From NCBI GenBank assembly GCA_965223245.1, contig CBDCVY010000013.1:1922001-1986000 (forward strand): a stretch of 64,000 bases of DNA, in the 5' to 3' direction. The notes below the pieces were generated by a model that ran no database searches, had not been told where the DNA came from, and worked only from the letters and a program-made list of their open reading frames with translations. The position numbers were made by a program, and so were the translations under genes. This document shows, piece by piece, positions 44,150 to 53,024 of this stretch. The first letter of the stretch is position 1, and each line of letters begins with the position of its first letter. Source of the stretch: CBDCVY01 sp965223245. GTDB lineage: Bacteria; Nitrospinota; Nitrospinia; Nitrospinales; Nitrospinaceae.

Positions 44150-44641
44150 ATGAAAATATATTGCGAACGTGGGTTTACACTCATAGAAATAATTTTAGTA
44201 GTTTTATTGATTGGACTGTTTGCAGGATTAGCTGTACCTGTTGTCATGGACACTCTGGATCGAGTACAACGAAACTCTTCCTTGAGGGAAGTATCTTCTA
44301 TTTTAAGAACTGCCAGGATTCGGGCTGTGGCCTTTAAAGCACCTATCTCTTTCAATGGAGATTTTGAAAGCAATGAGTTTTGGCTGACAAATATAAGAAC
44401 GGATGAAGACTATAAAATTTATGAATTAGAGGATGAAATCATATTCAGTGAATATGATGATGGTGACTCGATTTTAAATGAAGGTGTATTTTCGATTCTT
44501 TTTTTTCCGCAAGGAAATTCTTCAGGTGGTGAAATTACATTCACACCCCCTGAGTCCGAAGACTCTGAAGATGAAGAAAGATTTTTTATTAATGTGGATC
44601 CAATCACAGGAAAACCAAGTATTGAGTTTGAAGAGGAGTGA
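44150..44641 (+). CDS. gspH: Minor pseudopilin GspH
   Basis: A 163-residue pseudopilin with a short leader and the site RGFTLIEIILVVLLIG followed by the usual hydrophobic helix; the N-terminal part resembles GspH/FimT. The C-terminal half is strongly acidic (for example DEDYKIYELEDE and ESEDSEDEER). It begins 6 bp after gspG and its end overlaps the start of gspI by 20 bp. Assignment to H rests on order and on the FimT-like STLxxxIRxAR-type helix (SSILRTARIRAVAFK). Confidence 0.88.
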   Translation: MKIYCERGFTLIEIILVVLLIGLFAGLAVPVVMDTLDRVQRNSSLREVSSILRTARIRAVAFKAPISFNGDFESNEFWLTNIRTDEDYKIYELEDEIIFSEYDDGDSILNEGVFSILFFPQGNSSGGEITFTPPESEDSEDEERFFINVDPITGKPSIEFEEE

Positions 44642-45233
44642 ACGAGGATTCACCCTTCTTGAAATCATAATTGCCTTAACTATTTTGGCATTTGGTTTTA
44701 TTACTGTTATCCAACTATTTTCAGGAGGAGCTAAACTCGGAATTGCTTCGGATCAATATTTAAAAGGCGTGGCTTTGGCACATCACAAAATGAGCGAGTT
44801 AGAGCTTTCCACTATTGAATTTGAATCTTTGGGTGGAGAATTTGAAAATGAAGAAGGGTATAGCTGGCGATTAGAAGTAGAACCTTTTGATTCCCCTTTG
44901 AACAATGAAGAAGAGAATATCCAAATGGCTCAGTTAACTTTAGATGTATTTTGGGAAGACGCAGGAGAAGAAAAATTTATTCAAGTGACAACGTTAAAAG
45001 CATTAGGAAACTCCTATCCCGCAACTGACAATTTACTTCGCAGTACTATTAAAGCACAAACCGGAGCCACCGCACCTGTAGGAACGGGAACCAATACTCC
45101 TTCAGGGCCAGGGACAGTTGAAGCACCTGTCGATGCTGTTCAACCGGATTCAGACGATGTTAAGTTTGATGTCAGCGGTTTTCCCTTATCAGCAAGTGGT
45201 GATAATCAAGGTCAAATTGGTGTAGCAAGGTAA
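44622..45233 (+). CDS. gspI: Minor pseudopilin GspI
   Basis: The prepilin site is RGFTLLEIIIALTILAFG, characteristic of GspI, with the helical KGVALAHHKMSELE following. I place the start at TTG 44622 (AGGAAA 9 bases upstream, giving SLKRSERG as leader), inside the end of gspH; TTG 44628 is a close alternative. The last ~75 residues are an unusual Thr/Gly/Pro-rich and acidic extension (from about ATAPVGTGTNTPSG), longer than in E. coli GspI. The stop overlaps the gspJ start by one base. Confidence 0.87.
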   Translation: MSLKRSERGFTLLEIIIALTILAFGFITVIQLFSGGAKLGIASDQYLKGVALAHHKMSELELSTIEFESLGGEFENEEGYSWRLEVEPFDSPLNNEEENIQMAQLTLDVFWEDAGEEKFIQVTTLKALGNSYPATDNLLRSTIKAQTGATAPVGTGTNTPSGPGTVEAPVDAVQPDSDDVKFDVSGFPLSASGDNQGQIGVAR

Positions 45234-46099
45234 TGAGACATATTAATTCACAAAAAGGGTTTACGCTTTTAGAGCTTCTTATTTCATTGATGATATTCAC
45301 GTTAGTGATATTGGTAACCATGCAAGTCATTAGGTTAGCCGTAACTTCTCGTGAAATTTCTGACAAGAAGTTAGACACGCTACAGAGATTGCGATTTATA
45401 AACGAGCAACTTAATTCAAAGATTCGTTCTATTCACCCTTTGTTTATTCCTAAACCCGACAAAGAAGATCTTATTGATCGAAAGAAACCAAAATCGAGCG
45501 CAAAAATTTTAGCATTTCAGGGTAAATCCGATTCTATTAAATTTATTACTTTTGCCGAGAAACTAGACTCTATTAACCAGGGGCCGCTGATCCATGAAGT
45601 TCAAATTTATTTGGGAACTCATCCCGAAACAGATGAAGAAGGCATATTAATGTTGGAAAGAGAAATTGCCTCCTTCGATGATATCTTTAAGGATGACTCT
45701 GACAACAATGAAGGAAACCTTTTACTGCTAGCAGATGAAGTTGATTATTTAGAATTTAAGTTTTACCAAATAAATGTTGAAGAAAATCTAACTCCAGACA
45801 ATTCCGGGAAAATTCAATCCTTAGAATATAAAGGAGAATGGGTCGATACTATCAATCAAGAAGTTTTTGGTCTTATTGATACAACCCAAGCAGATTCTTT
45901 GAGAGACAGAGACAATGACGATGAACCTATCAATTTACCTAGAGCCATTGAATTTTCTCTTGGGATATTCACTGATTCCTTTGATGAGGAAAATGGGGAG
46001 CGAGAACTGATAACTCTACCTCCAACTATTATCCCGATTCACTCTGGAATGGTTTTTGAACGGACGACGTTAGAAGATGGACTGGAACAACCAATTTAG
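45233..46099 (+). CDS. gspJ: Minor pseudopilin GspJ
   Basis: A 288-residue pseudopilin with site KGFTLLELLISLMIF and the GspJ-like globular part (FAEKLDSINQGPLIHEVQIYL, LADEVDYLEFKFYQ). In other systems I, J and K form the pseudopilus tip. Like the neighbours it is acidic (DDIFKDDSDNNEG, DRDNDDEP). It overlaps both gspI (1 bp) and gspK (23 bp). Confidence 0.88.
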   Translation: MRHINSQKGFTLLELLISLMIFTLVILVTMQVIRLAVTSREISDKKLDTLQRLRFINEQLNSKIRSIHPLFIPKPDKEDLIDRKKPKSSAKILAFQGKSDSIKFITFAEKLDSINQGPLIHEVQIYLGTHPETDEEGILMLEREIASFDDIFKDDSDNNEGNLLLLADEVDYLEFKFYQINVEENLTPDNSGKIQSLEYKGEWVDTINQEVFGLIDTTQADSLRDRDNDDEPINLPRAIEFSLGIFTDSFDEENGERELITLPPTIIPIHSGMVFERTTLEDGLEQPI

Positions 46100-47258
46100 G
46101 AAAAACCAAAGCGGGTTTGCAATGCTTCTTGTGCTTTGGGCAATGGTGTTATTGATCGCTCTAGGGACCGATTTCGCCTTCTCTATGCGCACAGAGGTAA
46201 ACTCTACACGTAACTACAAAGAAGATGTGCAAGCCTATTATTTAGCAAAATCCGGAATCCAGTTAGCGATGGCAGAAATACTTCAAAAAGTAAAATATCA
46301 CTCCATGACAGAAGAAACAGGTTACATTTTTGGGAAAGAGGTCGATACTAAAGATAAGGATGAAAATAATCTCTTTTCCAATGGGCTCAATTCAAACGAC
46401 CAAAAGCAGGAAAAGGACAAAGATAGCCTTATTTCCAAAGGATTTAAATTAAAGAATCAAAAGGAGAAAAATGAAAATAATTCATTTTTCCAGGATTTTC
46501 TTTTTGGAAACGAAGAATCAGAGGATGAATCTTCTGAATCCTGGAGTCGAACTGAAATTGAATTGGGTGATGGCACTGTGAACTATTCAATAAGCGATGA
46601 GAACGGAAAAATTAATATTAATACTGCGTCCCGTGAAATCCTGGTACGGGCGCTTCAAGCCAATGGAGTTGAATTAGGGAATGACCGAGATGAAATTGCC
46701 GATTCTATATTAGATTGGATTGATGCAGACGATAATCACCGTTTGAATGGTGTAGAAAGCAATTACTATGAGGGATTAAATCCACCTTACAAATCTAAAA
46801 ACGCACCACTAGATAGTATTGATGAATTGTTGAAAATTCGTGGAATTACCAAAGAGCTTGTATATGGTAGTCCAGATTATGAAGAAACCGAATCTGAAGA
46901 TGACGAATCAGAAAATAATGATTACGAGAAGGAAGATTTCTTAGAAAACAGTTCAAAGCCTGGGTTGGCTAGAATTTTTACTGTACAAAATGTGCCCTTA
47001 TTTAACTCTAACACAGCAACCAAAGCTGCATTATCGGTAGTTTATACCAGTCAACAAATTGATGATATTCAATCATCTATTTCGGACAAAGGTTTTTATA
47101 ATGAATCACAATCAACCCACTTCAAAGTCACCAGTACGGGCAAATTGGATGATAGCGAAACTCAGCACACTATTGTCGCTATTATAGAAAAATTAGGTGT
47201 AGATGATAAAGCTACTTTAATTATTCGATATTGGAAGGACAATGCTATTTTAGAATGA
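46077..47258 (+). CDS. gspK: Minor pseudopilin GspK with acidic insertions
   Basis: GspK caps the pseudopilus tip. The N-terminus (SGFAMLLVLWAMVLLIALG) lacks Glu5, as is normal for K. The typical VQAYYLAKSGIQLAMAE helix and SDENGKININTAS with the helical INTASREILVRAL domain follow. Two unusual stretches interrupt it: a Lys/Asp/Glu/Asn-rich insertion at about residues 86-158 and a Glu/Asp-rich loop at 267-294. They look disordered and are not part of the known fold. At 393 residues it is somewhat longer than E. coli GspK. Confidence 0.9.
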   Translation: MDWNNQFRKNQSGFAMLLVLWAMVLLIALGTDFAFSMRTEVNSTRNYKEDVQAYYLAKSGIQLAMAEILQKVKYHSMTEETGYIFGKEVDTKDKDENNLFSNGLNSNDQKQEKDKDSLISKGFKLKNQKEKNENNSFFQDFLFGNEESEDESSESWSRTEIELGDGTVNYSISDENGKININTASREILVRALQANGVELGNDRDEIADSILDWIDADDNHRLNGVESNYYEGLNPPYKSKNAPLDSIDELLKIRGITKELVYGSPDYEETESEDDESENNDYEKEDFLENSSKPGLARIFTVQNVPLFNSNTATKAALSVVYTSQQIDDIQSSISDKGFYNESQSTHFKVTSTGKLDDSETQHTIVAIIEKLGVDDKATLIIRYWKDNAILE

Positions 47259-48730
47259 GTATTTTTGTAGAAAAATCTTTAGGAATCGACTTTAGAGAAA
47301 ATCACGTTTCTTTAATCTTGCTCGGCAAGAAGTTTAAATCTGTCGATATTTTGGGCTCTCGTGTGTTCAATATTGACTCCCAACAAGGAGCTGAAGCATT
47401 TGAACAAACTTTTATAAATGAAGTCAGCAATTTCCTAGTGAGCCTTGACGCTCAACCTGATGCAGTAACCCTCAGCTTACCGCGTGGTTCTATAACTCTT
47501 CAATCTTTTACGCTACCTGCCCCCGATTTGAAGTCTGTAGAATCTATGATTGAATTTGAACTGGATCGGCATTTTTCTTCTTCATTGGATGAATTGAATT
47601 TTTCGTATCATATCAAGAAAAAAGAAGAAAATAATTTTCATATAATAGCTGCTGCCACTAAAAAAGAAACTTTAAAATATTATGTTTGGTTATTGGGACA
47701 GTTAAATTTAGAGCCGGCCACAATTGATATATCAACTTTTGGCAATATCAATATCATCTATGATAAAGACTATAAAATTCCTTCCGTTGAAGCCATGGTC
47801 GACATTTCTCCCGGCTCAATCGATGTAACCATTATGAAAAATGGATTAATGGAAATTTCAAGAAATATTCCTTTAGAGGATTCAGAAATTAAATCCATTT
47901 ATTATGAAGAAAATCTCCCTGAGACTATTTCTGAAAATGCATCTCAAAGAATATCAAAAGAAGCCTTAAAGGCGTTACAGGATACTCTTAATGCTTGCAG
48001 TGCAATTAACCCTGAAGATGAAGTAAAAAAAATCCATATTTTTGGAGGAGGAAGCTTTACATCCTATTTGGTGAACCAAATCGAAGCTTCTGCGGAAGTT
48101 CCCACAGAAGCAGCGCTACCTATTTCATTCATTCAACAAGAATTGCCACTATACTTTGATCCAGGATTTATGATGACCGCTTTAGGATTGTCCTTGAGAG
48201 GTATTCAAAATAATCCTTTCGAATTCAACTTAAAGCCATTAGCTCCCGAGGAATTAAAAAAACGATCTTGGGCCATTCGAAAAACCACAATGCTTGCAGC
48301 ATTATCTGTTGTTTTAATAATTGTTTGGATTGCCAGTAAATTTATCCATAACGATCTCATATTAGATTCTCTAGATGGACAACTGAAGGAAGTAAAAAGT
48401 CAAGTAGGTGCGCTAGAAAGGGTAGATAGAGAGTTCACCACCTTGAGTCGACATATTAACTCTCTAAATACCATTGACCAGAAAACACCACTAAAAATGC
48501 CTGTCCTAAAAGAACTGACTACTTTGCTGCCAAGAGACACGTGGCTTACTCGAATCTCAATCACTAAAAACAAATTGGAAATCCAAGGATACTCAAGTTC
48601 TGCTTCGAAATTAATATCATTGCTTGAGAATTCGAACTATTTCAAGAACAGCTCATTTAAAGGATCAATTGTTAAAGAAGCTCGAGGAGAACGGTTTACA
48701 ATTCGATCAGAATTGGAGGCCATAAGATGA
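47255..48730 (+). CDS. gspL: GspL (PilM-PilN-like) secretion platform protein
   Basis: GspL connects the GspE ATPase with the inner-membrane platform. The cytoplasmic actin-like domain (about residues 1-335) starts VEKSLGIDFRENHVSLIL and resembles PilM; one transmembrane helix lies at about 345-363, and a PilN-like periplasmic ferredoxin-fold domain with a coiled coil follows to the end. I use ATG 47255, which overlaps the gspK stop codon by 4 bp, over a start at 47231. The length of 491 residues fits. Confidence 0.88.
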   Translation: MSIFVEKSLGIDFRENHVSLILLGKKFKSVDILGSRVFNIDSQQGAEAFEQTFINEVSNFLVSLDAQPDAVTLSLPRGSITLQSFTLPAPDLKSVESMIEFELDRHFSSSLDELNFSYHIKKKEENNFHIIAAATKKETLKYYVWLLGQLNLEPATIDISTFGNINIIYDKDYKIPSVEAMVDISPGSIDVTIMKNGLMEISRNIPLEDSEIKSIYYEENLPETISENASQRISKEALKALQDTLNACSAINPEDEVKKIHIFGGGSFTSYLVNQIEASAEVPTEAALPISFIQQELPLYFDPGFMMTALGLSLRGIQNNPFEFNLKPLAPEELKKRSWAIRKTTMLAALSVVLIIVWIASKFIHNDLILDSLDGQLKEVKSQVGALERVDREFTTLSRHINSLNTIDQKTPLKMPVLKELTTLLPRDTWLTRISITKNKLEIQGYSSSASKLISLLENSNYFKNSSFKGSIVKEARGERFTIRSELEAIR

Positions 48731-49308
48731 TAAAAAATTTAACCGCTCGGGAAAAAAAGATTGGATTGATCACTGGCATACTTATTGTTGTCTTCATAAT
48801 TTATTCATTAATAATTTCGCCTCTTTATGATAAGCAAAAAAAAGCAGACCAAGAAATACAAAGCAAAATTTTATTTATCAATAAATACTATGCCATATTA
48901 AACCAAAAAGAATACTATCAAAACAAAGGCGTGACCAACAAACAACTTGAAGGAGAATTAGCTCAACGGTTCCTTAGTCCATCGCAACCTTCGCTTGCGG
49001 CGGCAAGCTTACAGAAAATTGTCGAAAACCATGCCAAGGGAAATGCGGTCAATGTCATCCAAGTTAAAATTGAAAAACCAAAATATGAAGAAGGACTCTT
49101 AAGTATTCCAATTCGTATTGTTCTAAGGTCAGATTTGCGAAATTTGACGCAATTTTTATTTCAAGTAGAAAACAGTTCTAAATTTTTAGTAATAGAAGAA
49201 ATGGTAATCCGGAGAGTAAACCGAAGCGAACCTGAGTTTTTGGAAACTCGGTTGCTAGTGAGCGGATTTGTCCAAGAACCCCAATCGGGAAAAAATAAAA
49301 AGATATGA
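48727..49308 (+). CDS. gspM: GspM (PilO-like) secretion protein
   Basis: A 193-residue bitopic membrane protein with a transmembrane helix at about residues 12-30 (IGLITGILIVVFIIYSLII), a coiled coil and a ferredoxin-like periplasmic domain. It fits GspM/PilO by position and layout; sequence identity in this family is always low. It overlaps gspL by 4 bp (ATGA) and gspD by 4 bp. In known systems it dimerises with GspL. Confidence 0.82.
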   Translation: MIKNLTAREKKIGLITGILIVVFIIYSLIISPLYDKQKKADQEIQSKILFINKYYAILNQKEYYQNKGVTNKQLEGELAQRFLSPSQPSLAAASLQKIVENHAKGNAVNVIQVKIEKPKYEEGLLSIPIRIVLRSDLRNLTQFLFQVENSSKFLVIEEMVIRRVNRSEPEFLETRLLVSGFVQEPQSGKNKKI

Positions 49309-51782
49309 AAAACATAAAATTATTTTTAATTATTTGGTTGGCCTTCTTGGCCTTTTACGGGTGCTCAAAAAAATCAGCCATTGAACAACTTAACTATAGG
49401 GGAAATGACCCTGTAGAAGCAATGCGTTTACCACCCAAAGATGGAGTCATAATATCATCTGAGCAATCCCCAACAAATAAACCGGCTGGGCCATCTCCTG
49501 AGGACATCGATCTCTCTCGGATTAAGGACTTGCAAAAGGGCCCCTTACAAAAGTTTGTTACCACCAAGGAAGATCATATTTCCTTACTTAAAGGACCGGG
49601 AGTCAAATTTCAAACCCTGGGCTCTGCCAATAAAGGCGAAAAATTAAAAGTACTAAGAGTCATCCCCAGCACTGAAAGTGAACCTATTTGGTACTTGGTA
49701 GAATACCCTGAATTGGGAAAAGTGTTTATTTCCAGCTTAAAAACCGAACTTTCAGAAGAAAAAATTAAAGCGCCGCGTAAAGTTAGCTTAAAGGAAGGGA
49801 AAAAAATCTCATCTTCTAAAGTAAGAAGTGTATTAAGAACAGAACCCAAATTACCCAAAGAATTAAAAAGTGCCAAACATATCACCCTTAACTTTGAAGG
49901 AACTGATATCTATGACATCATCACCACCTTTTGTGACCTTTTAAAAATTAATTACATCATAGAAGGAGATATCTCAGGTAAAGTTACCCTTCAAACTTTT
50001 AGCAAAATTCCCGCAAAAGATTTGTACTCAGTTTTTGAGCAAATCTTAGCAGTCAATAATATTACAGTAACTCGGAGTGGTAAATTCTATCGTTTCCTTC
50101 CTATTAAAGAAGCTGCCAGAAAACCATTGAGCTTGTATTATGGAAATGATTCTAAAATCCCTTATAAAGACAGACTTATTATTCAAATCATCCCACTGAA
50201 ACATTTAACACCTCCGGCGATGAAAAAAGTAATATCCCCTATTCTTTCTCCTAACGCACAATTAATAGATGTTCCAGAGACAAACAATTTAATTCTAATT
50301 GAACTAGGAACAAATATTAGGCGGATCAGTAAGGTCATCAAAGCACTGGATGTCGATAAACTTGCATCATCGGACATTCATTTATTTAAAATTGCGCATT
50401 CTGATTCAGATGAAGTAGTAGATGAACTCAATGAAATATTTACTTCAATTGGATATGGAGCGGCCCTGGAAAAGTCATTAACTTTTCTGTCGGTAAAACG
50501 CTTAAATTCTATTTTGGTTGTCAGTTCATTGCCCGATATAAACGGTATTGTTGATTTTTGGATTCAAAAACTGGACCAACCTGCTTCCAGTGGGTCCTTA
50601 AGTACTTTCGTGTACTACATTCAAAATGCTGAGGCTGATAAACTCTCGACCATACTCACTTCAATATTTGATACTAAAAAATCTAAAAAAACAGATCCGC
50701 GATCCAAAAGAAGCTCAAGGTCCTCAAAAAACAAAAAGAAAAATGACAAAAAGAAACGGACTAAAGACCGTGATAATGACCGCAATGTCAATGTAAAGGG
50801 TAGCATCAACACAGACTTTGAAGGAGAGATCCATATTATTCCAGATCAAGACACAAACTCTCTGGTGATCAGAACCTTATCCAGAAACTATCCTGCCATT
50901 CTTGAGTTAATTAAAAAACTAGATTTACTGCCTCAACAAGTCCTTATAGAAGTACTTATACTCGATTTAACTTTGGATGAAGAAACACGGTTAGGAATAG
51001 AATGGGCGTTAAAAGGAACAGTGGGAGATGATGGTATTAATGGCGGTGACAAGATTGTTGGTGGTGGAAGTGGGTCTGCAGCGGTACCAACTCTTGGTTC
51101 TCAAATTGGTGACACTGCAACGTCACTCTTTGCGCCAGGTGCCAGTTTCTTTGTTCAAAGAAAAGATAAACTCATTGCTCTTTTACAGGCATTTTCTTCC
51201 GATTCCAAAATTAATATCATAGCTAATCCTATTTTGGTCACTTCGGATAATAAAGAAGCTAATATATCCATCACAGATGATATACCCATTCAAAGTTCTA
51301 CCATAAGCACTCCAACAGCTGGACAACCTTTGACTCAAACAAGCATTGAATTTCGAGATGTCGGGATCAAGTTAGGGATTCTTCCAAAAATAAACAGAGA
51401 CAATTTTGTTAATTTAAAAATAGACCAAGAGATCAGTGATCAAGGTCCTATAATTCAAAATACGCCATCATTCATTACCAGAACTGTAAAAACTGAAGTT
51501 GTCCTTAAGGATAACGAAATCCTAGTGATGGGTGGTCTTATGAGAACTAACTCAACTGAAACCATAAGCGGTGTTCCTTTTCTTAAGGATATTCCCTGGT
51601 TGGGGAAACTCTTTAGTACCACAAATGTAGATACCAGGAAAACTGAATTAATGTTATTTATCACACCTCATATTATTTCAAATACTGATGATCAAAAGTT
51701 CATCACAGACCAATTCAAGAGAAAACTAAGTAACCTGTCCGAAGTAGTTAAACCCACTGCCTTCCACGAAGATGGTTCCTAA
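49305..51782 (+). CDS. gspD: Secretin GspD, lipoprotein with SH3-like and basic segments
   Basis: GspD forms the outer-membrane gate. The 825-residue protein has a lipobox (FLAFYGCSKK), so it may be lipid-anchored and pilotin-independent. An SH3-like domain (about 85-150: HISLLKGPGVKFQTLG) precedes the N-domains (about 190-540), beginning HITLNFEGTDIYDIITTF. The secretin core spans about 560-805 (VLIEVLILDLTLDE, IANPILVTSDNKEA, VMGGLMR, FSTTNVDTRKTELMLFITP). A Lys/Arg/Asp-rich insert lies at about 457-498 between N-domains. It ends the operon; no gspN, gspO or gspS follows. Confidence 0.93.
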   Translation: MKNIKLFLIIWLAFLAFYGCSKKSAIEQLNYRGNDPVEAMRLPPKDGVIISSEQSPTNKPAGPSPEDIDLSRIKDLQKGPLQKFVTTKEDHISLLKGPGVKFQTLGSANKGEKLKVLRVIPSTESEPIWYLVEYPELGKVFISSLKTELSEEKIKAPRKVSLKEGKKISSSKVRSVLRTEPKLPKELKSAKHITLNFEGTDIYDIITTFCDLLKINYIIEGDISGKVTLQTFSKIPAKDLYSVFEQILAVNNITVTRSGKFYRFLPIKEAARKPLSLYYGNDSKIPYKDRLIIQIIPLKHLTPPAMKKVISPILSPNAQLIDVPETNNLILIELGTNIRRISKVIKALDVDKLASSDIHLFKIAHSDSDEVVDELNEIFTSIGYGAALEKSLTFLSVKRLNSILVVSSLPDINGIVDFWIQKLDQPASSGSLSTFVYYIQNAEADKLSTILTSIFDTKKSKKTDPRSKRSSRSSKNKKKNDKKKRTKDRDNDRNVNVKGSINTDFEGEIHIIPDQDTNSLVIRTLSRNYPAILELIKKLDLLPQQVLIEVLILDLTLDEETRLGIEWALKGTVGDDGINGGDKIVGGGSGSAAVPTLGSQIGDTATSLFAPGASFFVQRKDKLIALLQAFSSDSKINIIANPILVTSDNKEANISITDDIPIQSSTISTPTAGQPLTQTSIEFRDVGIKLGILPKINRDNFVNLKIDQEISDQGPIIQNTPSFITRTVKTEVVLKDNEILVMGGLMRTNSTETISGVPFLKDIPWLGKLFSTTNVDTRKTELMLFITPHIISNTDDQKFITDQFKRKLSNLSEVVKPTAFHEDGS

Positions 51783-51785
51783 CCC

Positions 51786-51813
51786 ACAGAAATTCTCACA
51801 AATGAATTTCTGT
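51786..51813. repeat. Perfect inverted repeat after gspD
   Basis: ACAGAAATTC (51786-51795) and GAATTTCTGT (51804-51813) form a 10 bp stem with an 8-base loop, 4 bp after the gspD stop. No T-run follows on either strand, so it is not a standard terminator; it could protect the mRNA 3' end. A second A/T stem of 9 bp (51890-51914) followed by TTTATT may be the actual weak terminator. Confidence 0.6.
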
Positions 51814-51938
51814 AAAAAACCAGGGGAAATCATTATTTTTTAGAAGGTTAACTAGATGATCCTTCCCAGAACCATGATATAATGCCCCCATCTTTTTTAT
51901 CTTGGAAAAAAGATTTTATTGATAGACTGGGGTGGTTA

Positions 51939-51966
51939 TTGACTTAACCAACGGTTTCCGTATAAT
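51939..51966 (+). promoter_or_regulatory. Near-consensus promoter of the cysK-thrC operon
   Basis: TTGACT (51939-51944), a 16 bp spacer and a perfect TATAAT (51961-51966) predict a start near 51973, about 43 bases before cysK. It is the best-looking promoter in the window. Confidence 0.7.
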
Positions 51967-52015
51967 TTTCCATTTAATTTAAAATTATTGTTGCACCTTA
52001 GGGCCATAAATCCTT

Positions 52016-52951
52016 ATGTTAGAAAAGTTTAAATGCAAATCAGATAGCAGCCTGGAACTGATCGGCGGCACCCCACTGGTAAAAATAAATAAGGTGGCTC
52101 CCTCGGGTGGCGCCCATATTTATGCAAAGCTGGAATCAAACAACCCGGGTGGCAGTGTAAAAGACCGCATTGCTTTATCAATGATTGAAGATGCGGAACG
52201 AAGTGGAAAAATTAAACCAGGCGCCACTATCATTGAACCCACCAGCGGCAATACCGGGATTGGCTTAGCTTTAGTTGGAGCAATTAAAGGTTATAAAGTA
52301 ACTCTTGTAATGTCAGAAAACATGAGTATGGAACGCCGGGCTATTTTAGAAAGCTATGGAGCTAAACTGGAACTCAGTCGAGCAGAATTCGGTATGCAGG
52401 GAACTATAGAACGTGCAGAAGAGCTCGTTGCCCAAAACTCAGATTATTTTATGCCTCAGCAATTTAATAATTCAGCAAACCCTGAAATTCACCGTCAAAC
52501 TACCGGCCCTGAAATCATTTCCGCTATGGAGGGAGAAGTTGTAGATGCTTTTGTGGCAGGAATTGGGACAGGTGGAACGATTACGGGTACTGGAGAAGTC
52601 TTAAAACAACACTTTGGTTCAACCAAAATAATTGGGGTAGAACCTGCTACTTCTGCGGTTTTATCAGGACAAGCCGCGGGCCCCCATAAAATTCAGGGTA
52701 TTGGTGCTGGTTTCCAACCTAAGGTTTTGAATATGTCTATTTTAGACGATATCATTCCTGTCACTGATGAAGATTCTTACGAATACACCCAAAGAGTGGC
52801 TAAAGAGGAAGGATTACTCGTGGGTATTTCATCGGGAGCTGCCCTTTATGCAGCCTGCCAAGTGGCAAAAGAGCTTGGGGCAGGGAAAAATGTTGTGGTG
52901 ATTCTTCCTGACACAGGAGAACGATATTTTAGCTTTTATCAATATTTTTAA
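52016..52951 (+). CDS. cysK: Cysteine synthase (O-acetylserine sulfhydrylase)
   Basis: This PLP enzyme makes cysteine from O-acetylserine and sulfide. The PLP Lys is Lys49 in GGSVKDRIA; the substrate loop is TSGNTGIGLA, and the phosphate-binding GIGTGGTITGTGEVL and the C-terminal GISSGAALYAA are present. The product of 311 residues ends in GERYFSFYQYF, typical of CysK. It is the first gene after the 51939 promoter. A second, divergent cysteine synthase lies 2.5 kb downstream. Confidence 0.95.
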   Translation: MLEKFKCKSDSSLELIGGTPLVKINKVAPSGGAHIYAKLESNNPGGSVKDRIALSMIEDAERSGKIKPGATIIEPTSGNTGIGLALVGAIKGYKVTLVMSENMSMERRAILESYGAKLELSRAEFGMQGTIERAEELVAQNSDYFMPQQFNNSANPEIHRQTTGPEIISAMEGEVVDAFVAGIGTGGTITGTGEVLKQHFGSTKIIGVEPATSAVLSGQAAGPHKIQGIGAGFQPKVLNMSILDDIIPVTDEDSYEYTQRVAKEEGLLVGISSGAALYAACQVAKELGAGKNVVVILPDTGERYFSFYQYF

Positions 52952-53024
52952 TTTTTTTTCGAAAAGTTACCAATAAACTTTCGGAGCAAATTAGTTTTTA
53001 TAAAAATTTTACTAGGATAGTTAC

